64,000 nt of DNA from Thioclava indica. GTDB lineage: Bacteria > Pseudomonadota > Alphaproteobacteria > Rhodobacterales > Rhodobacteraceae. Positions within the stretch are counted from its first letter, which is position 1; every line of letters begins with the position of its first letter. Both the position numbers and the translations under genes were made by a program. The notes beneath the pieces are model-generated. The model did no database searches. It saw only the letters and a list, made by a program, of their open reading frames with translations, and had not been told where the DNA came from. The stretch spans positions 124,001-188,000 of the forward strand of contig NZ_AUNB01000040.1 of assembly GCF_000714545.1 (NCBI RefSeq), read 5' to 3'. Below are positions 34,561-43,656 of the stretch, piece by piece.

Positions 34561-36641
34561 GCGGGGGCCGCGCCCTTGCGCATCCACAGCAGCGCGGCGA
34601 AGGCAGCGACAAGCGCAAAGCCGATTTCATCAGTCAGCGGCAGCGCAGCGATCAACGTAAACGCGGCGACCATTGCCAGCCCGCGCTCCCACAGGGCCAG
34701 CGGACGACCCAGCCAGCCGATCACCGCCACGCCCCAAAGCGCAATCGCAATCACCGCCTTGAGAATAACGTAGGCCACCGCAGGCCAATAGCCGATTGCC
34801 CCGGCCAACGGCCCGCCATCCTGCAGCATCAACGCGGGCGTATAGACGGCCATGAAGGGCACGACGAAGCCAGCAGCGGCGACCTTGATCGCCTCAAAGC
34901 TGATCTTGAGGCCGCTTTCCTTGGCAATCGGCGCGGCGGCAAAACAGGCCAGCGCCACTGGCGGGGTCAGATCGGCCAGAATGCCGAAATAGAACACAAA
35001 CATGTGGCTCACGATCAGCGGCACGCCGAGATCCAGCAGCGCAGGCCCCGCGATGGATGAGGTGATGATGTAATTCGGGATCGTCGGGATGCCCATGCCC
35101 AGCACGATACAGGTGATCATCGTCAGCACCAGCGACAGGAATAGCGAGGATTGGCCAACCCCCACGATGAACTGCCCGAACGTCGTGGCCGCCCCGGTCA
35201 GCGTCATCACCCCGATGATCGTGCCTACCAACGCGCAGGCAATCCCAACCGGCAGCGCCGTGCGCGCGCCATCGGCAAGGCTGTCACGACACAAAGCCAG
35301 CGTCGCAGGACCGCCCTTGATAAACGCGTTGATCGCGATCAGCACGGCGACGGCACCCAGAACGGCCCAGATGCCGACCTCGAAAAACGCGCCTGCGACG
35401 AGTGCGATGATGATCCAGAAGATCACCCGCAACACCTGATTGGGCAGGCCCAGCGCGACCGAGCCGCCGAGGATCAACAAACCGGTCAGCGACAGCCCCA
35501 CGGTGCCCGCAAACAGTGGCGTGTAGCCGGAAAACAGCAGGTAAACGAGCACGCCCAGCGGCAGCAGCAGATACCAACCTTCCTTCAATGCCTTGCGCGG
35601 CGAGGGCAATTCGGATTTCGCCAAGCCGCGCAGATCGCGTTTGCCCGCCTCAAGATGCACCATCCAGAACGCGCCCAGAAAATACAGGATCGCGGGGATC
35701 AGCGCGGCCTTGACCACCTCGACATAATCGACGCCCAAGGTCTCGGCCATGATAAAGGCCACCGCCCCCATCACCGGCGGCATGATCTGGCCGCCCATCG
35801 AGGCCGTGGCCTCGACCCCGCCAGCAAAAGCGGACCGGTAACCAAAGCTTTTCATCAGCGGAATCGTGAATTGCCCCGTGGTGACGACATTGGCCACACC
35901 CGAGCCCGAAATCGTGCCCATCAGGCCAGACGACAGCACCGACACCTTCGCCGCGCCGCCCATCCGGTCGCCCACCAGCCCCAGCGAAACATCGGTGAAC
36001 AGCTTGATCATTCCGGCCTTTTCAAGGAACGAGCCGAACAGGATGAACAGGAAAATATAGGTCGCCGAGACATAGGTCGGGATGCCGTAAATGCCCTCGG
36101 TGCCATAGCTCATCTGCTCGATCACCTGCTCGAACGCGTAGCCGCGGTGGTTGAACGGCGAGGGCAGATACTGACCAAACATCGCATAGGCCAGAAACGA
36201 GCCGGATATGATCGGCAGCGCAGGCCCCATCAGCAGCCACGCCGCGGTAAACACGGTGATGATCAGCGTCACGCCAAAGATTAGATCAACGTTGGTCGGA
36301 TCGCCTGCGCGCAGCAAAAGCGGCGTGTATTCGATCCATTGATAGGCCGCGACAGCGACGCCACAGGCAGCCAGCACATAGGCAATCGACTTGCCTAAAG
36401 ACCCATAGCCCTTGGCAATCGACAGCAACGGAAAGCCCAGCGCCAGGAGAAATCCGACATGCACCGCGCGCGCGATCTGGCTGGAGGGCGTGACAATATG
36501 CGCAGCAAAGGCGATCTGCCAAACTGAAAAGGCCACAGCCAGCCAGAACAGCACCCGCCCCTCAAAGCTGGCCGGGAAACCGCCCGCCAGCGGATCGTGC
36601 TGCACCAGTTCGGCCTCTGCGGTATGTGTCGTCTCGCCCAT
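34557..36641 (-). CDS. TRAP transporter, fused 4TM/12TM permease
   Basis: A 694-residue membrane protein. The small (DctQ-like) domain is fused N-terminally to the large DctM-type domain. Signature stretches are GSFLEKAGMIKLFTDVSLGL, GLMGTISGSGVANVVTTGQF and GGQIMPPVMGAVAFIMAETL in the middle, and GMGIPTIPNYIITSSIAGPA with LTPPVALACFAAAPIA near the C-terminus. Fused permeases accompany TAXI-type receptors. It uses an ion gradient rather than ATP to import the compound bound by the receptor encoded upstream. Confidence 0.93.
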   Translation of the reverse strand: MGETTHTAEAELVQHDPLAGGFPASFEGRVLFWLAVAFSVWQIAFAAHIVTPSSQIARAVHVGFLLALGFPLLSIAKGYGSLGKSIAYVLAACGVAVAAYQWIEYTPLLLRAGDPTNVDLIFGVTLIITVFTAAWLLMGPALPIISGSFLAYAMFGQYLPSPFNHRGYAFEQVIEQMSYGTEGIYGIPTYVSATYIFLFILFGSFLEKAGMIKLFTDVSLGLVGDRMGGAAKVSVLSSGLMGTISGSGVANVVTTGQFTIPLMKSFGYRSAFAGGVEATASMGGQIMPPVMGAVAFIMAETLGVDYVEVVKAALIPAILYFLGAFWMVHLEAGKRDLRGLAKSELPSPRKALKEGWYLLLPLGVLVYLLFSGYTPLFAGTVGLSLTGLLILGGSVALGLPNQVLRVIFWIIIALVAGAFFEVGIWAVLGAVAVLIAINAFIKGGPATLALCRDSLADGARTALPVGIACALVGTIIGVMTLTGAATTFGQFIVGVGQSSLFLSLVLTMITCIVLGMGIPTIPNYIITSSIAGPALLDLGVPLIVSHMFVFYFGILADLTPPVALACFAAAPIAKESGLKISFEAIKVAAAGFVVPFMAVYTPALMLQDGGPLAGAIGYWPAVAYVILKAVIAIALWGVAVIGWLGRPLALWERGLAMVAAFTLIAALPLTDEIGFALVAAFAALLWMRKGAAPA

Positions 36642-36661
36642 GCATCCCCTCCCTCATGGAT

Positions 36662-36693
36662 CAGGGGCGACCCGTCATCGCGCGCCGCCCCTG
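36662..36693 (-). promoter_or_regulatory. Hairpin between TAXI receptor and TRAP permease genes
   Basis: CAGGGGCG and CGCCCCTG form an 8-base GC-rich stem with a 16-base loop, in the 70-base gap of the operon. No T-run follows. It is a probable mRNA-stabilising or partial-termination structure that would keep receptor levels above permease levels. Confidence 0.55.
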
Positions 36694-36711
36694 TTTATTC
36701 CGGCTCTGACC

Positions 36712-37662
36712 TTATTTGATCAGGCCTTTTTCGCGGTAGTACTTCTCGGCACCCGGATGCAGCGGGATCGGCAGTCCTTGCACCGCGGCCTCAAGCGAAA
36801 TACCGCCCGCGGCCGCGTGGGCCGCCTTGAGCGTATCGAGATTTTCAAACAACAGCTTGGTCATCTGATAGGCTTCTTCGTCCGAAACGCCTTCGCGCGT
36901 CACGAGGATATTGGTGATCGCCACGGTGGGCACATCGGCATCCTGCCTTGGATATGTGCCCGCTGGAATGACGCCCGGCTTGTAAGGCGCACCCAGCTTG
37001 TCGGCGATCTCAGCCGGAATCGACACAAAGGTCACGTCCTGCGTCGTCGACAGATCCTTAAGCGCAGCGTTGCCCAGTCCCGAGGATTGGAAGGTCGCAT
37101 CAAGTTGGCGATTTTTCATCAGCTCGACGGATTCCGAGAACGGCAGATACTCAACCTTGCCCAGATCGTCATAGCTCATGCCAGCCGCACCGAAAATCTT
37201 GCGCGCGTTCAGCTCGGTGCCTGATTTCGCCGCGCCGACCGAGATGCTTTTGCCTTTCAGATCGGTGATCGTGGTCGCATTCGCGTCCTTCAAAGCCGCG
37301 ATCTGGATGAAGTTGGGATAGATCGCCGCAATCGCGCGCAGCTTGCTGAGCGGTGCCTTGAAGCCCGCATCGGCATTGCCTTCCCACGCGTCTTTGACTG
37401 AATCCCCCAGCGCGAAAGCCAACTCACCACGACCCTGTTGCAGCAGGTTCAGGTTCTCGACCGAGGCTTTGGTCGATTGCACCTGCACGCGGGTGTCGGG
37501 CATCGCCTGACCGTAGATTTCCGACAGCGCCACGCCAAGCGGATAGTACACCCCCGAGGTGCCCCCCGTCAGAATGTTGATGAATGTCTCGGCCTTGGCG
37601 ACCGGAGCCGACAGCGCCATGACCCCGGCGACCAGCGCGCCGAGCTTGATGTTGTGAAACAT
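36712..37662 (-). CDS. TAXI-family TRAP solute receptor
   Basis: A 316-residue exported protein with a signal peptide ending around VAKAETF. The TAXI opening is INILTGGTSGVYYPLGVALS, and FALGDSVKDAW, LKGKSISVGAAKSGTELNAR and SSGLGNAALKDLS follow. TAXI receptors bind glutamate/glutamine or other small organic acids. It is the first gene of the leftward TRAP operon and is separated from the permease by a hairpin. The ligand cannot be told from the sequence. Confidence 0.92.
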   Translation of the reverse strand: MFHNIKLGALVAGVMALSAPVAKAETFINILTGGTSGVYYPLGVALSEIYGQAMPDTRVQVQSTKASVENLNLLQQGRGELAFALGDSVKDAWEGNADAGFKAPLSKLRAIAAIYPNFIQIAALKDANATTITDLKGKSISVGAAKSGTELNARKIFGAAGMSYDDLGKVEYLPFSESVELMKNRQLDATFQSSGLGNAALKDLSTTQDVTFVSIPAEIADKLGAPYKPGVIPAGTYPRQDADVPTVAITNILVTREGVSDEEAYQMTKLLFENLDTLKAAHAAAGGISLEAAVQGLPIPLHPGAEKYYREKGLIK

Positions 37663-37843
37663 CGTCTCCTCCCGTTTAAGTCAACGCCCGCATTAAATTG
37701 CAGGACTGCCCCCAGCGTGACGAAATTCGCGCGTAGTTCAATGCGATTCACGCGCTTGGCACAAGAAAATACGTTTGCGCCGAGACACCTGCCCAAGCAC
37801 GACGCAGGCAAAAGGTGCCCGAATGCAGCGGCTTTTGCGTCGC

Positions 37844-38995
37844 TCAGTCCAGCGTTTGGTGATAGCGGCGCAGCGCGACAATCACGATCACGGCCATAAT
37901 CACGGCGATCCCCAGCATGTTGCCCGTGATATCGCCAACGCCCGCACCTTTCAGCATCACCTTGCGCACGAGGCGCAGGAAATGGGTCGTCGGGATCGCG
38001 CTTCCGATGGCCTGCGCCCATGACGGCATTGCCGCGAAGGGAAACATGAACCCCGACAGCAGGATTGAGGGCAGTAGCGTGAAGAACGACAATTGCATCG
38101 CCTGCATCTGGCTGCGCGCTACCGTCGAGATCAGGAATCCCAGCGCCAGATTGGTCACGATGAACAGGTTGAAGCCTAGGAAAAAGGCCAGCGCCGACCC
38201 CGTGAAAGGCACATCGAACAAAAGGCGCGCCGCCAGCAGGAACACGCCCGTCTGCACATAGCCCACCAGCACATAGGGCGCGATTTTGCCCAGCATCACC
38301 TCAAACGGGCGCACCGGCGTGGCGATCAGCGTCTCCATCGTGCCGCGCTCGGTCTCGCGCACGATGGCCACGGCGGTGATCATCACCATCGTCATCGACA
38401 GGATAACCCCCAGCAACCCCGGCACGATATTGATAGAGGTCGAGCCTTCGGGGTTATAAGCGCGATGCACAGCCACCGAAAACGGCGCCTTGCTTTGGGC
38501 CGCAAATGCGAGCGGGCCGGTCAAGGTTTCGCTCATCGCGGTGTCCACGATCCCCGAAATCGCGCTGGCCGCGCCGCCAACAGCCGTCGGGTCTGACGCA
38601 TCCGCCGACAGCAAAATCTGTGGCGACAGCCCGCGCATCACATCGCGCTCGAAATCGGGCGGGATCAAGACGACGAAATTCGCGCGGCCATCGCGCAAAG
38701 CCGCCTCGCCCTGCGCCGGGCTTGTCACGACGCCTTCGAAGTCGAAATAGCTAGAGGTTTTCATCCCCATCAGCACCGCGCGACTGACCGGGCCATCATC
38801 GGCCATTTCAACCAAGGTCGGCAGATGGCGTGGATCTGAATTGATCGCGTAGCCAAAGATCAAAAGCTGCATGATCGGGACCCCGATCATCATCACAAAG
38901 GTGATCTGATCGCGCCGCATCTGGATAAATTCCTTACCCAGCACCGCAAGAAATCGCCGCCAAGAGAAGCGAAAGAAGGAGAAACCTGCGCTCAT
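37844..38995 (-). CDS. ABC-2 exporter permease (YhhJ-like)
   Basis: A 383-residue membrane protein. One N-terminal helix (about residues 30-50) is followed by a large ~130-residue extracytoplasmic domain. Five C-terminal helices include the conserved ETERGTMETLIATPVRPFEV segment of ABC2_membrane_3 proteins. It forms the channel with the ATPase whose gene overlaps it by 4 nt. Only one permease gene is present, so a homodimer is likely. Last gene of a TetR/HlyD/ATPase/permease operon. Confidence 0.9.
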   Translation of the reverse strand: MSAGFSFFRFSWRRFLAVLGKEFIQMRRDQITFVMMIGVPIMQLLIFGYAINSDPRHLPTLVEMADDGPVSRAVLMGMKTSSYFDFEGVVTSPAQGEAALRDGRANFVVLIPPDFERDVMRGLSPQILLSADASDPTAVGGAASAISGIVDTAMSETLTGPLAFAAQSKAPFSVAVHRAYNPEGSTSINIVPGLLGVILSMTMVMITAVAIVRETERGTMETLIATPVRPFEVMLGKIAPYVLVGYVQTGVFLLAARLLFDVPFTGSALAFFLGFNLFIVTNLALGFLISTVARSQMQAMQLSFFTLLPSILLSGFMFPFAAMPSWAQAIGSAIPTTHFLRLVRKVMLKGAGVGDITGNMLGIAVIMAVIVIVALRRYHQTLD

Positions 38996-39930
38996 TTCGG
39001 ATCTCCGCGAAAGTTATCTGCGGCGCCCGTCATAAGATAGATGAATGCTTCTTCCAGCTCTGCGGGCTTGTGTTCCCAGTGATGGGGGCCCTTGGCACGA
39101 TAGCGATCGGCCAGCGCCTTGAGCGCGTCCTCATCCGTGCCCGACACATGCAACACCGCGCCGAACCGCGCGACCTGCACCACGGCAGGTTCGGATTTCA
39201 ACGCCGCCTCAAGCGCGGCAATATCGGGACCCGTGACGCGGTAAGTGTGCAGCCCGATCATTTTCGGGATCTCCTGCGCCACCCCCGAAATCAGCTTTTT
39301 GCCATAGGCGATATAGGCGATGAAATCGCATTGCACCGCCTCATCCATGTAATGGGTCGAGACCAGCACCGTCACGCCCTGCGCCGAGAGCTTGCGGATC
39401 TCATCCCAGAAATCGCGCCGCGCCTTGGGGTCCACGCCCGCCGTCGGCTCATCCAGCAGCAGCAGCGCCGGGTCATGGATCATGCAAGCTGCTAGCGCGA
39501 GGCGTTGCTTCCACCCGCCCGACAGGTTGCCCGCCAGTTGCGCCGCGCGATCCGCCAGCCCCAGATCCTCAAGCGCCGCCTGAACCCGTTTCTTGCGCCC
39601 CGTCACGCCAAACATCTGCGCAATGAAATCAAGGTTCTCGCGGATCGTCAGATCCTCATAAAGCGAAAACTTCTGCGTCATATAGCCGACATTGGCCTTG
39701 ATCTGCTCTTGCTGGGTCAGGATGTCATATCCAAGGCAGTTCCCGGTCCCATCGTCGGGCGTGAGCAGCCCGCACATCATGCGGATCGTCGTGGTTTTGC
39801 CCGACCCGTTCGGCCCCAGAAACCCGTAGATCGCGCCCTTGGGCACATCCATGTCAAAGTGATCGACCACGGTGCGGCCTGAAAACCGCTTGGTCAGGCC
39901 CGAGACAGAAATGGCGGGCGCGTCACTCAT
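38992..39930 (-). CDS. ABC-2 exporter ATP-binding protein
   Basis: A 312-residue ATPase. Walker A GPNGSGKTTTIRMMCG, Q-loop TQKFSLYEDLTIRENL, signature NLSGGWKQRLALAACM, Walker B ALLLLDEPTAGVDPKARR and H-loop VSTHYMDEA are all present. The C-terminal ~90 residues are an accessory domain of the CcmA/NatA type. It shares ATGA overlaps with both flanking genes. It drives the ABC-2 permease of the same operon; the exported compound is unknown. Confidence 0.93.
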   Translation of the reverse strand: MSDAPAISVSGLTKRFSGRTVVDHFDMDVPKGAIYGFLGPNGSGKTTTIRMMCGLLTPDDGTGNCLGYDILTQQEQIKANVGYMTQKFSLYEDLTIRENLDFIAQMFGVTGRKKRVQAALEDLGLADRAAQLAGNLSGGWKQRLALAACMIHDPALLLLDEPTAGVDPKARRDFWDEIRKLSAQGVTVLVSTHYMDEAVQCDFIAYIAYGKKLISGVAQEIPKMIGLHTYRVTGPDIAALEAALKSEPAVVQVARFGAVLHVSGTDEDALKALADRYRAKGPHHWEHKPAELEEAFIYLMTGAADNFRGDPK

Positions 39931-40877
39931 GGCTTTGCACTCAGAGTGACGGGTTGGCCGGGCAGCAGGCCCTGCGGGTTAAGCACCCGCGCCTCGACGC
40001 GAAACACAAGGCGCGCGCTTTCCTCACGGCTGTAGATGATCGGTGGCGTGTATTGCGGGCTAGAGGCCATGCGCGTGACCTTGGCGGTGATGCCGCTGGC
40101 GCAACCGGTGCAACTGACGTCGAACACCTCGCCCAGCTTGATCTGCGCACGATCCGGTTCGGGGACAAAGAACAACGCCTTGAGCGCATCTGGCGGCAAG
40201 ATCGCCACCACCGGCGCGCCGGCACCCGCCACCTCACCCAGATCGTAATAAACCTTGTCCACCAACCCACCCGCAGGGGCGTCAACCGTGCGATCCTTGA
40301 GCGCGGATTTTGCCCCTGCCTCTTGCGCAAGTGCTGCGGTATGGCTGGCCTCGGCGGCAATGCGTTGGGCATCGCGCGCGGGCAGTTCGGCCACCTTCAG
40401 CTGCGCTTCAAGCTGAGCGACATGGGCGCTCGCGCTGTCATAGCTGGCCTGATCGACATCGACCTTGGCCTGCGACACCGCCCCGCTGGCGCGCAGCTGT
40501 TTTGAGCGCGCTAAGGTCGAGGCCGCAAGCGTCTGATCCGCACGCGCCTGATCCAGTGTGGCGCGCACAACGTCGATCTCGGGTGCGCGGCTACCGGTTG
40601 AAAGGTTATCCAGATTAGCCTGTGCCACCGCCGCATTCGCCTTGGCCGCGTTCAGGGCCGCGACTTGTTGCGTATCCTCAAGGCGAAACAGCAGATCACC
40701 CTTTTTGACCTGCCCGCCCTCGGTCACAGCAATCTGTGCGATCCGACCTGCCGCAGCGGGGGCGGCATAAACGTAATCGCCCTCGGCATAGCCATTGTAA
40801 TGGGGCGCCCCGTCGCCCCCCCAACCGGGGATCACAGCCGCCGCAATGGCGGCCACCCAATCGACGAATGCACTCAT
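39927..40877 (-). CDS. HlyD-type periplasmic adaptor of the ABC-2 exporter (YhiI-like)
   Basis: A 316-residue protein. A short hydrophobic N-terminus (WVAAIAAAVIPGW) precedes the first lipoyl half GRIAQIAVTEGGQVKKGDLL. A coiled-coil hairpin over about residues 70-170 follows, then VDAPAGGLVDKVYYDLGEV and a barrel domain. The order adaptor-ATPase-permease with a TetR repressor upstream is the YhiI/RbbA/YhhJ-type exporter layout. No outer-membrane channel gene is adjacent, so a shared TolC is assumed. Confidence 0.87.
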   Translation of the reverse strand: MSAFVDWVAAIAAAVIPGWGGDGAPHYNGYAEGDYVYAAPAAAGRIAQIAVTEGGQVKKGDLLFRLEDTQQVAALNAAKANAAVAQANLDNLSTGSRAPEIDVVRATLDQARADQTLAASTLARSKQLRASGAVSQAKVDVDQASYDSASAHVAQLEAQLKVAELPARDAQRIAAEASHTAALAQEAGAKSALKDRTVDAPAGGLVDKVYYDLGEVAGAGAPVVAILPPDALKALFFVPEPDRAQIKLGEVFDVSCTGCASGITAKVTRMASSPQYTPPIIYSREESARLVFRVEARVLNPQGLLPGQPVTLSAKP

Positions 40878-41524
40878 GGCGCGCCTCCCGTATCGGGTTC
40901 AAGCCCCGCGAATAAAAGGGTCAGATGGTTCTCGACCAGCCGATCCATCTGCAAACCACCCTCGGGGCGAATGCGGAAAATTTCGGACAGCAAAAGATGC
41001 CCGATCACCGGGCCAAGCACGCTGCGCGCCGTCAATTCCGGGTCAATCGCGCGGATATGCCCACCCGCCACGCCTTGCGCCAACAGTGCGGTCACTGCAG
41101 GCAGCGCGCGACCCAGAACCGCCTTGCGAAACAGCGCGGAAATATTGGGCGCGGCGGGGGCCTCTTGCAGAATGATCATCACCACCGCACGCGTCTTTGA
41201 GTCCGCCAAAGCCTGCGCCATTGCCCGCAGGAATTGCGCCAGAACAGGGCGCGGGTCGCCGCGATAATCGGTCATTGTCTCGAAAGCGGCCTCTGCGATC
41301 GGCTCGACCGTGCGCTGCACAAGCCCTTCGAGGATGGCCTCTTTAGAGGCGAAATACAGATAGACCGTGCCCTTGGAGAATCCGGCGCGCTTGGCCACCT
41401 GATCGACGGTGGTACGCGCATAGCCCTTTTCGGTGAACAGGCTAAGCGCGGCATCTAGCACCTCATCAGGGCGCGCCTCGGCGCGTCTGCGAAATTTCGG
41501 TTCGGTGGGTGATTTGGTGTTCAT
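40874..41524 (-). CDS. TetR-family repressor of the ABC-2 exporter operon
   Basis: A 216-residue repressor. The N-terminal helix-turn-helix reads FTEKGYARTTVDQVAKRAGF followed by SKGTVYLYFASKEAIL; the C-terminal helical domain binds an unknown inducer. ATG at 41524 was chosen because a longer frame to 41587 would read through the palindromic operator. It overlaps the adaptor gene by 4 nt, so repressor and exporter are one transcript under the operator at 41537-41552. Confidence 0.9.
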   Translation of the reverse strand: MNTKSPTEPKFRRRAEARPDEVLDAALSLFTEKGYARTTVDQVAKRAGFSKGTVYLYFASKEAILEGLVQRTVEPIAEAAFETMTDYRGDPRPVLAQFLRAMAQALADSKTRAVVMIILQEAPAAPNISALFRKAVLGRALPAVTALLAQGVAGGHIRAIDPELTARSVLGPVIGHLLLSEIFRIRPEGGLQMDRLVENHLTLLFAGLEPDTGGAP

Positions 41525-41536
41525 GCGGCAATTACA

Positions 41537-41552
41537 AACTGACCGGTCAGTT
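41537..41552. promoter_or_regulatory. TetR operator palindrome
   Basis: AACTGACCGGTCAGTT is a perfect 16-base palindrome, 13 bases upstream of the TetR start. The TGACCGGTCA core is a common TetR-family binding form. It lies between the divergent TetR and Hsp70-like genes and could affect both, though autoregulation of the exporter operon is the simplest reading. Confidence 0.72.
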
Positions 41553-41661
41553 AGTAGCAAGTAAAATCCGCGCGCGCCCATTGGCAACGGGCTTGGCCCT
41601 TGCAGCTCTGGGCAAAATTGGATAGCCGCGCAGGTTCCGCTTTTTGATGAGGCCGCCGCAC

Positions 41662-42906
41662 ATGACCGCCCCGAAACTTGCTATCGACTTTGGCACCTCC
41701 AATTCGGCTGCCGCGATCCTTGAAAACGGCTCTGTGCGCCATCTGCCGATTGAACACGACGCGCTGACCTTACCGACAGCCGTGTTTTTCCCCGCAGACG
41801 AGGCCGAGATGCTGATCGGCACGGCAGCGGCAGAGGCGCTGATGGCAGGCGATGAGGGGCGCTACATGCGCGCGCTCAAAAGCGTTCTGGGCCTGCCCTT
41901 GCTGCATGAATCGCGCTTGATCGGGGGCAAGCGGCGCACGCTGGCCTCAATCATCACGGCGTTTCTGGCCCAGATCAAGGCGCGCGCCGAGGCGCAAATC
42001 GGCCAGCCGCTCCCCCACGCGCTGTCAGGTCGCCCGGTGCATTTCCACTCAAACGATCCCGAGCGCGATGCGCGTGCCGAGGACGATCTGCGCGCCTGTT
42101 ATCTGGCGGCCGGATTCGAGGCCGTCGATTTTCTGTTCGAACCCGAGGCAGCCGCGCTGGCCTATCAAAGCCGCGGCGCGGCGGGCGAGATCGGGCTGAT
42201 CGTTGATATCGGCGGCGGCACCTCGGATTTCACGGTATTTCGCAGCCACGGCCCCCGCATCGAGGTGCTTGCGAGCCACGGCATTCGCCTTGGCGGCACC
42301 GATTTCGATCAGGCCGTGTCGATGGCGCATGTGATGGCGCATCTTGGTCATGGCGGCACGCTCAAGCGCACGCTTGGCAACGGGCTGCTTCCCGTTCCAA
42401 ACGCGATTTATGTTGACCTGTCCACTTGGGCCAAGATCCCGTTTCTCTACACCCGCGACACCGAACGCGCGGTCGAGGATATGGTCAAACACGCCAGCGA
42501 TCCGCGCAAAATGCGCCGTCTGGAAAAGGTGATTGAGGATCATTTGGGCCACACGCTGGCTTTTGCGGTCGAGCGCGGCAAGATCGCGGCCAATGGCGCG
42601 ACCGCAAGCGAAATCGCGATGGGCTTCATTGAACCCCGATTGAACGCGCCGATCACGCCGGGTTCGCTGAATGACGCGCTTCAGGGGTTTCGCCCCGATC
42701 TGCGCGCGGCGATGGTAGAAACGCTGACCCTTGCGCAGTTTGACGCGGGCCAGATCGACGCCGTGATCCTTGTGGGCGGCTCCAGCTTGATGGGGATGAT
42801 CTCACAAGAGGCGCAGGCGCTGTTTCCCGATGCCACGCAGGACCGCGCCGATGCGTTCACTGCCGTGGTCGACGGGCTGGCACGCGCCACCGCCCTGCGC
42901 GGATAG
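41662..42906 (+). CDS. Hsp70-like ATPase-domain protein (YegD type)
   Basis: A 414-residue protein with an actin/Hsp70 ATPase fold: phosphate-1 loop IDFGTSNSAAAI near residue 8, phosphate-2 LIVDIGGGTSDFTVFR near 180, FEPEAAALAY, and adenosine motif VILVGGSSLMGM near 372. It lacks the C-terminal substrate-binding domain of DnaK, as in YegD. It may thus be a specialised chaperone or nucleotide-dependent switch. The ATG at 41662 has GATGAGG upstream; an ATG at 41647 is an alternative. Confidence 0.85.
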   Translation: MTAPKLAIDFGTSNSAAAILENGSVRHLPIEHDALTLPTAVFFPADEAEMLIGTAAAEALMAGDEGRYMRALKSVLGLPLLHESRLIGGKRRTLASIITAFLAQIKARAEAQIGQPLPHALSGRPVHFHSNDPERDARAEDDLRACYLAAGFEAVDFLFEPEAAALAYQSRGAAGEIGLIVDIGGGTSDFTVFRSHGPRIEVLASHGIRLGGTDFDQAVSMAHVMAHLGHGGTLKRTLGNGLLPVPNAIYVDLSTWAKIPFLYTRDTERAVEDMVKHASDPRKMRRLEKVIEDHLGHTLAFAVERGKIAANGATASEIAMGFIEPRLNAPITPGSLNDALQGFRPDLRAAMVETLTLAQFDAGQIDAVILVGGSSLMGMISQEAQALFPDATQDRADAFTAVVDGLARATALRG

Positions 42907-42957
42907 ATCAGCGCGCATCTTTGCGCTATGGCTAGGACGCAACCAACCGGAGCGGAC

Positions 42958-43656
42958 ATGCGCGAGGCCGATCTATACCCGCCGATCAAGACCTATCTTG
43001 AAGGTCAGGGTTACGAGGTTAAAGCCGAGATCGGTGCTTGCGATGTGATGGCGCGCCGTGGCAATGAGCCACCCCTTGTGGTCGAGCTGAAAACCACGTT
43101 CTCGCTGGCGCTGATCTTTCAGGGGATCGAGCGCCAGACCCATAGCGATCTGGTTTACCTTGCGGTTCCGGTGTCCTCCGAACGCGGCTGGAAGCTGCGC
43201 TACAAAGACATCGCGCGGCTATGTCGGCGGCTCGGGCTGGGGTTGCTGGCGGTCGATGTGAACCGCGCCAAGGTCGAGGCGCATCTTGACCCCGGCGATC
43301 ACACACCGCGCAAGAACCGCAAAGCTGCTACCCGTCTGCTGCGCGAATTCGAACGCCGCGTGGGTGACCCGAATGTCGCGGGCACAACGCGCACCAAACG
43401 CATGACCGCCTATCGCCAAGACGCGCTGCGCTGTGCGGCTTACTTGGGCGCAAATGGCGCGGCAAAACCCGCCACGCTTGCCCGCGCAACAGGCGTCACA
43501 CGCGCCGCTACCTTGATGCGCGCCGATCATTACGGCTGGTTCGACCACCCCGAGCGCGGACTTTACGCGCTATCTCCGAAAGGTCAGGCGGCGCTGGTTG
43601 AACATGCCGCAGAGTTGGCCGTCATTGCAGCCGCAACCCCGCCAGAGACGCCTTAA
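42958..43656 (+). CDS. DUF2161 protein with PDDEXK-like nuclease fold
   Basis: A 232-residue protein starting MREADLYPPIKTYLEGQGYE. The segments EIGACDVMARR and LVVELKTTFS give the D...ExK pattern of the PDDEXK nuclease fold. The C-terminal ~80 residues look like a winged helix (YLGANGAAKPATLARATGVT). The ATG at 42958 has GGAG upstream; an upstream ATG at 42928 lacks one. It follows the Hsp70-like gene by 51 bases. DNA binding or cleavage is inferred from the fold only. Confidence 0.75.
   Translation: MREADLYPPIKTYLEGQGYEVKAEIGACDVMARRGNEPPLVVELKTTFSLALIFQGIERQTHSDLVYLAVPVSSERGWKLRYKDIARLCRRLGLGLLAVDVNRAKVEAHLDPGDHTPRKNRKAATRLLREFERRVGDPNVAGTTRTKRMTAYRQDALRCAAYLGANGAAKPATLARATGVTRAATLMRADHYGWFDHPERGLYALSPKGQAALVEHAAELAVIAAATPPETP

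Noticed and set aside
35151-36284. Plus-strand frame of 377 codons over the TRAP permease
   Set aside because: Antisense shadow, extremely Arg/Gln/His-rich, no recognisable domain.
37800-37842. Possible terminator for the ABC-2 exporter operon (CGACGCAAAAG and CTTTTGC-C-TGCGTCG)
   Set aside because: The arms align only with several unpaired bases and no T-run follows, so it is not reported as a feature.
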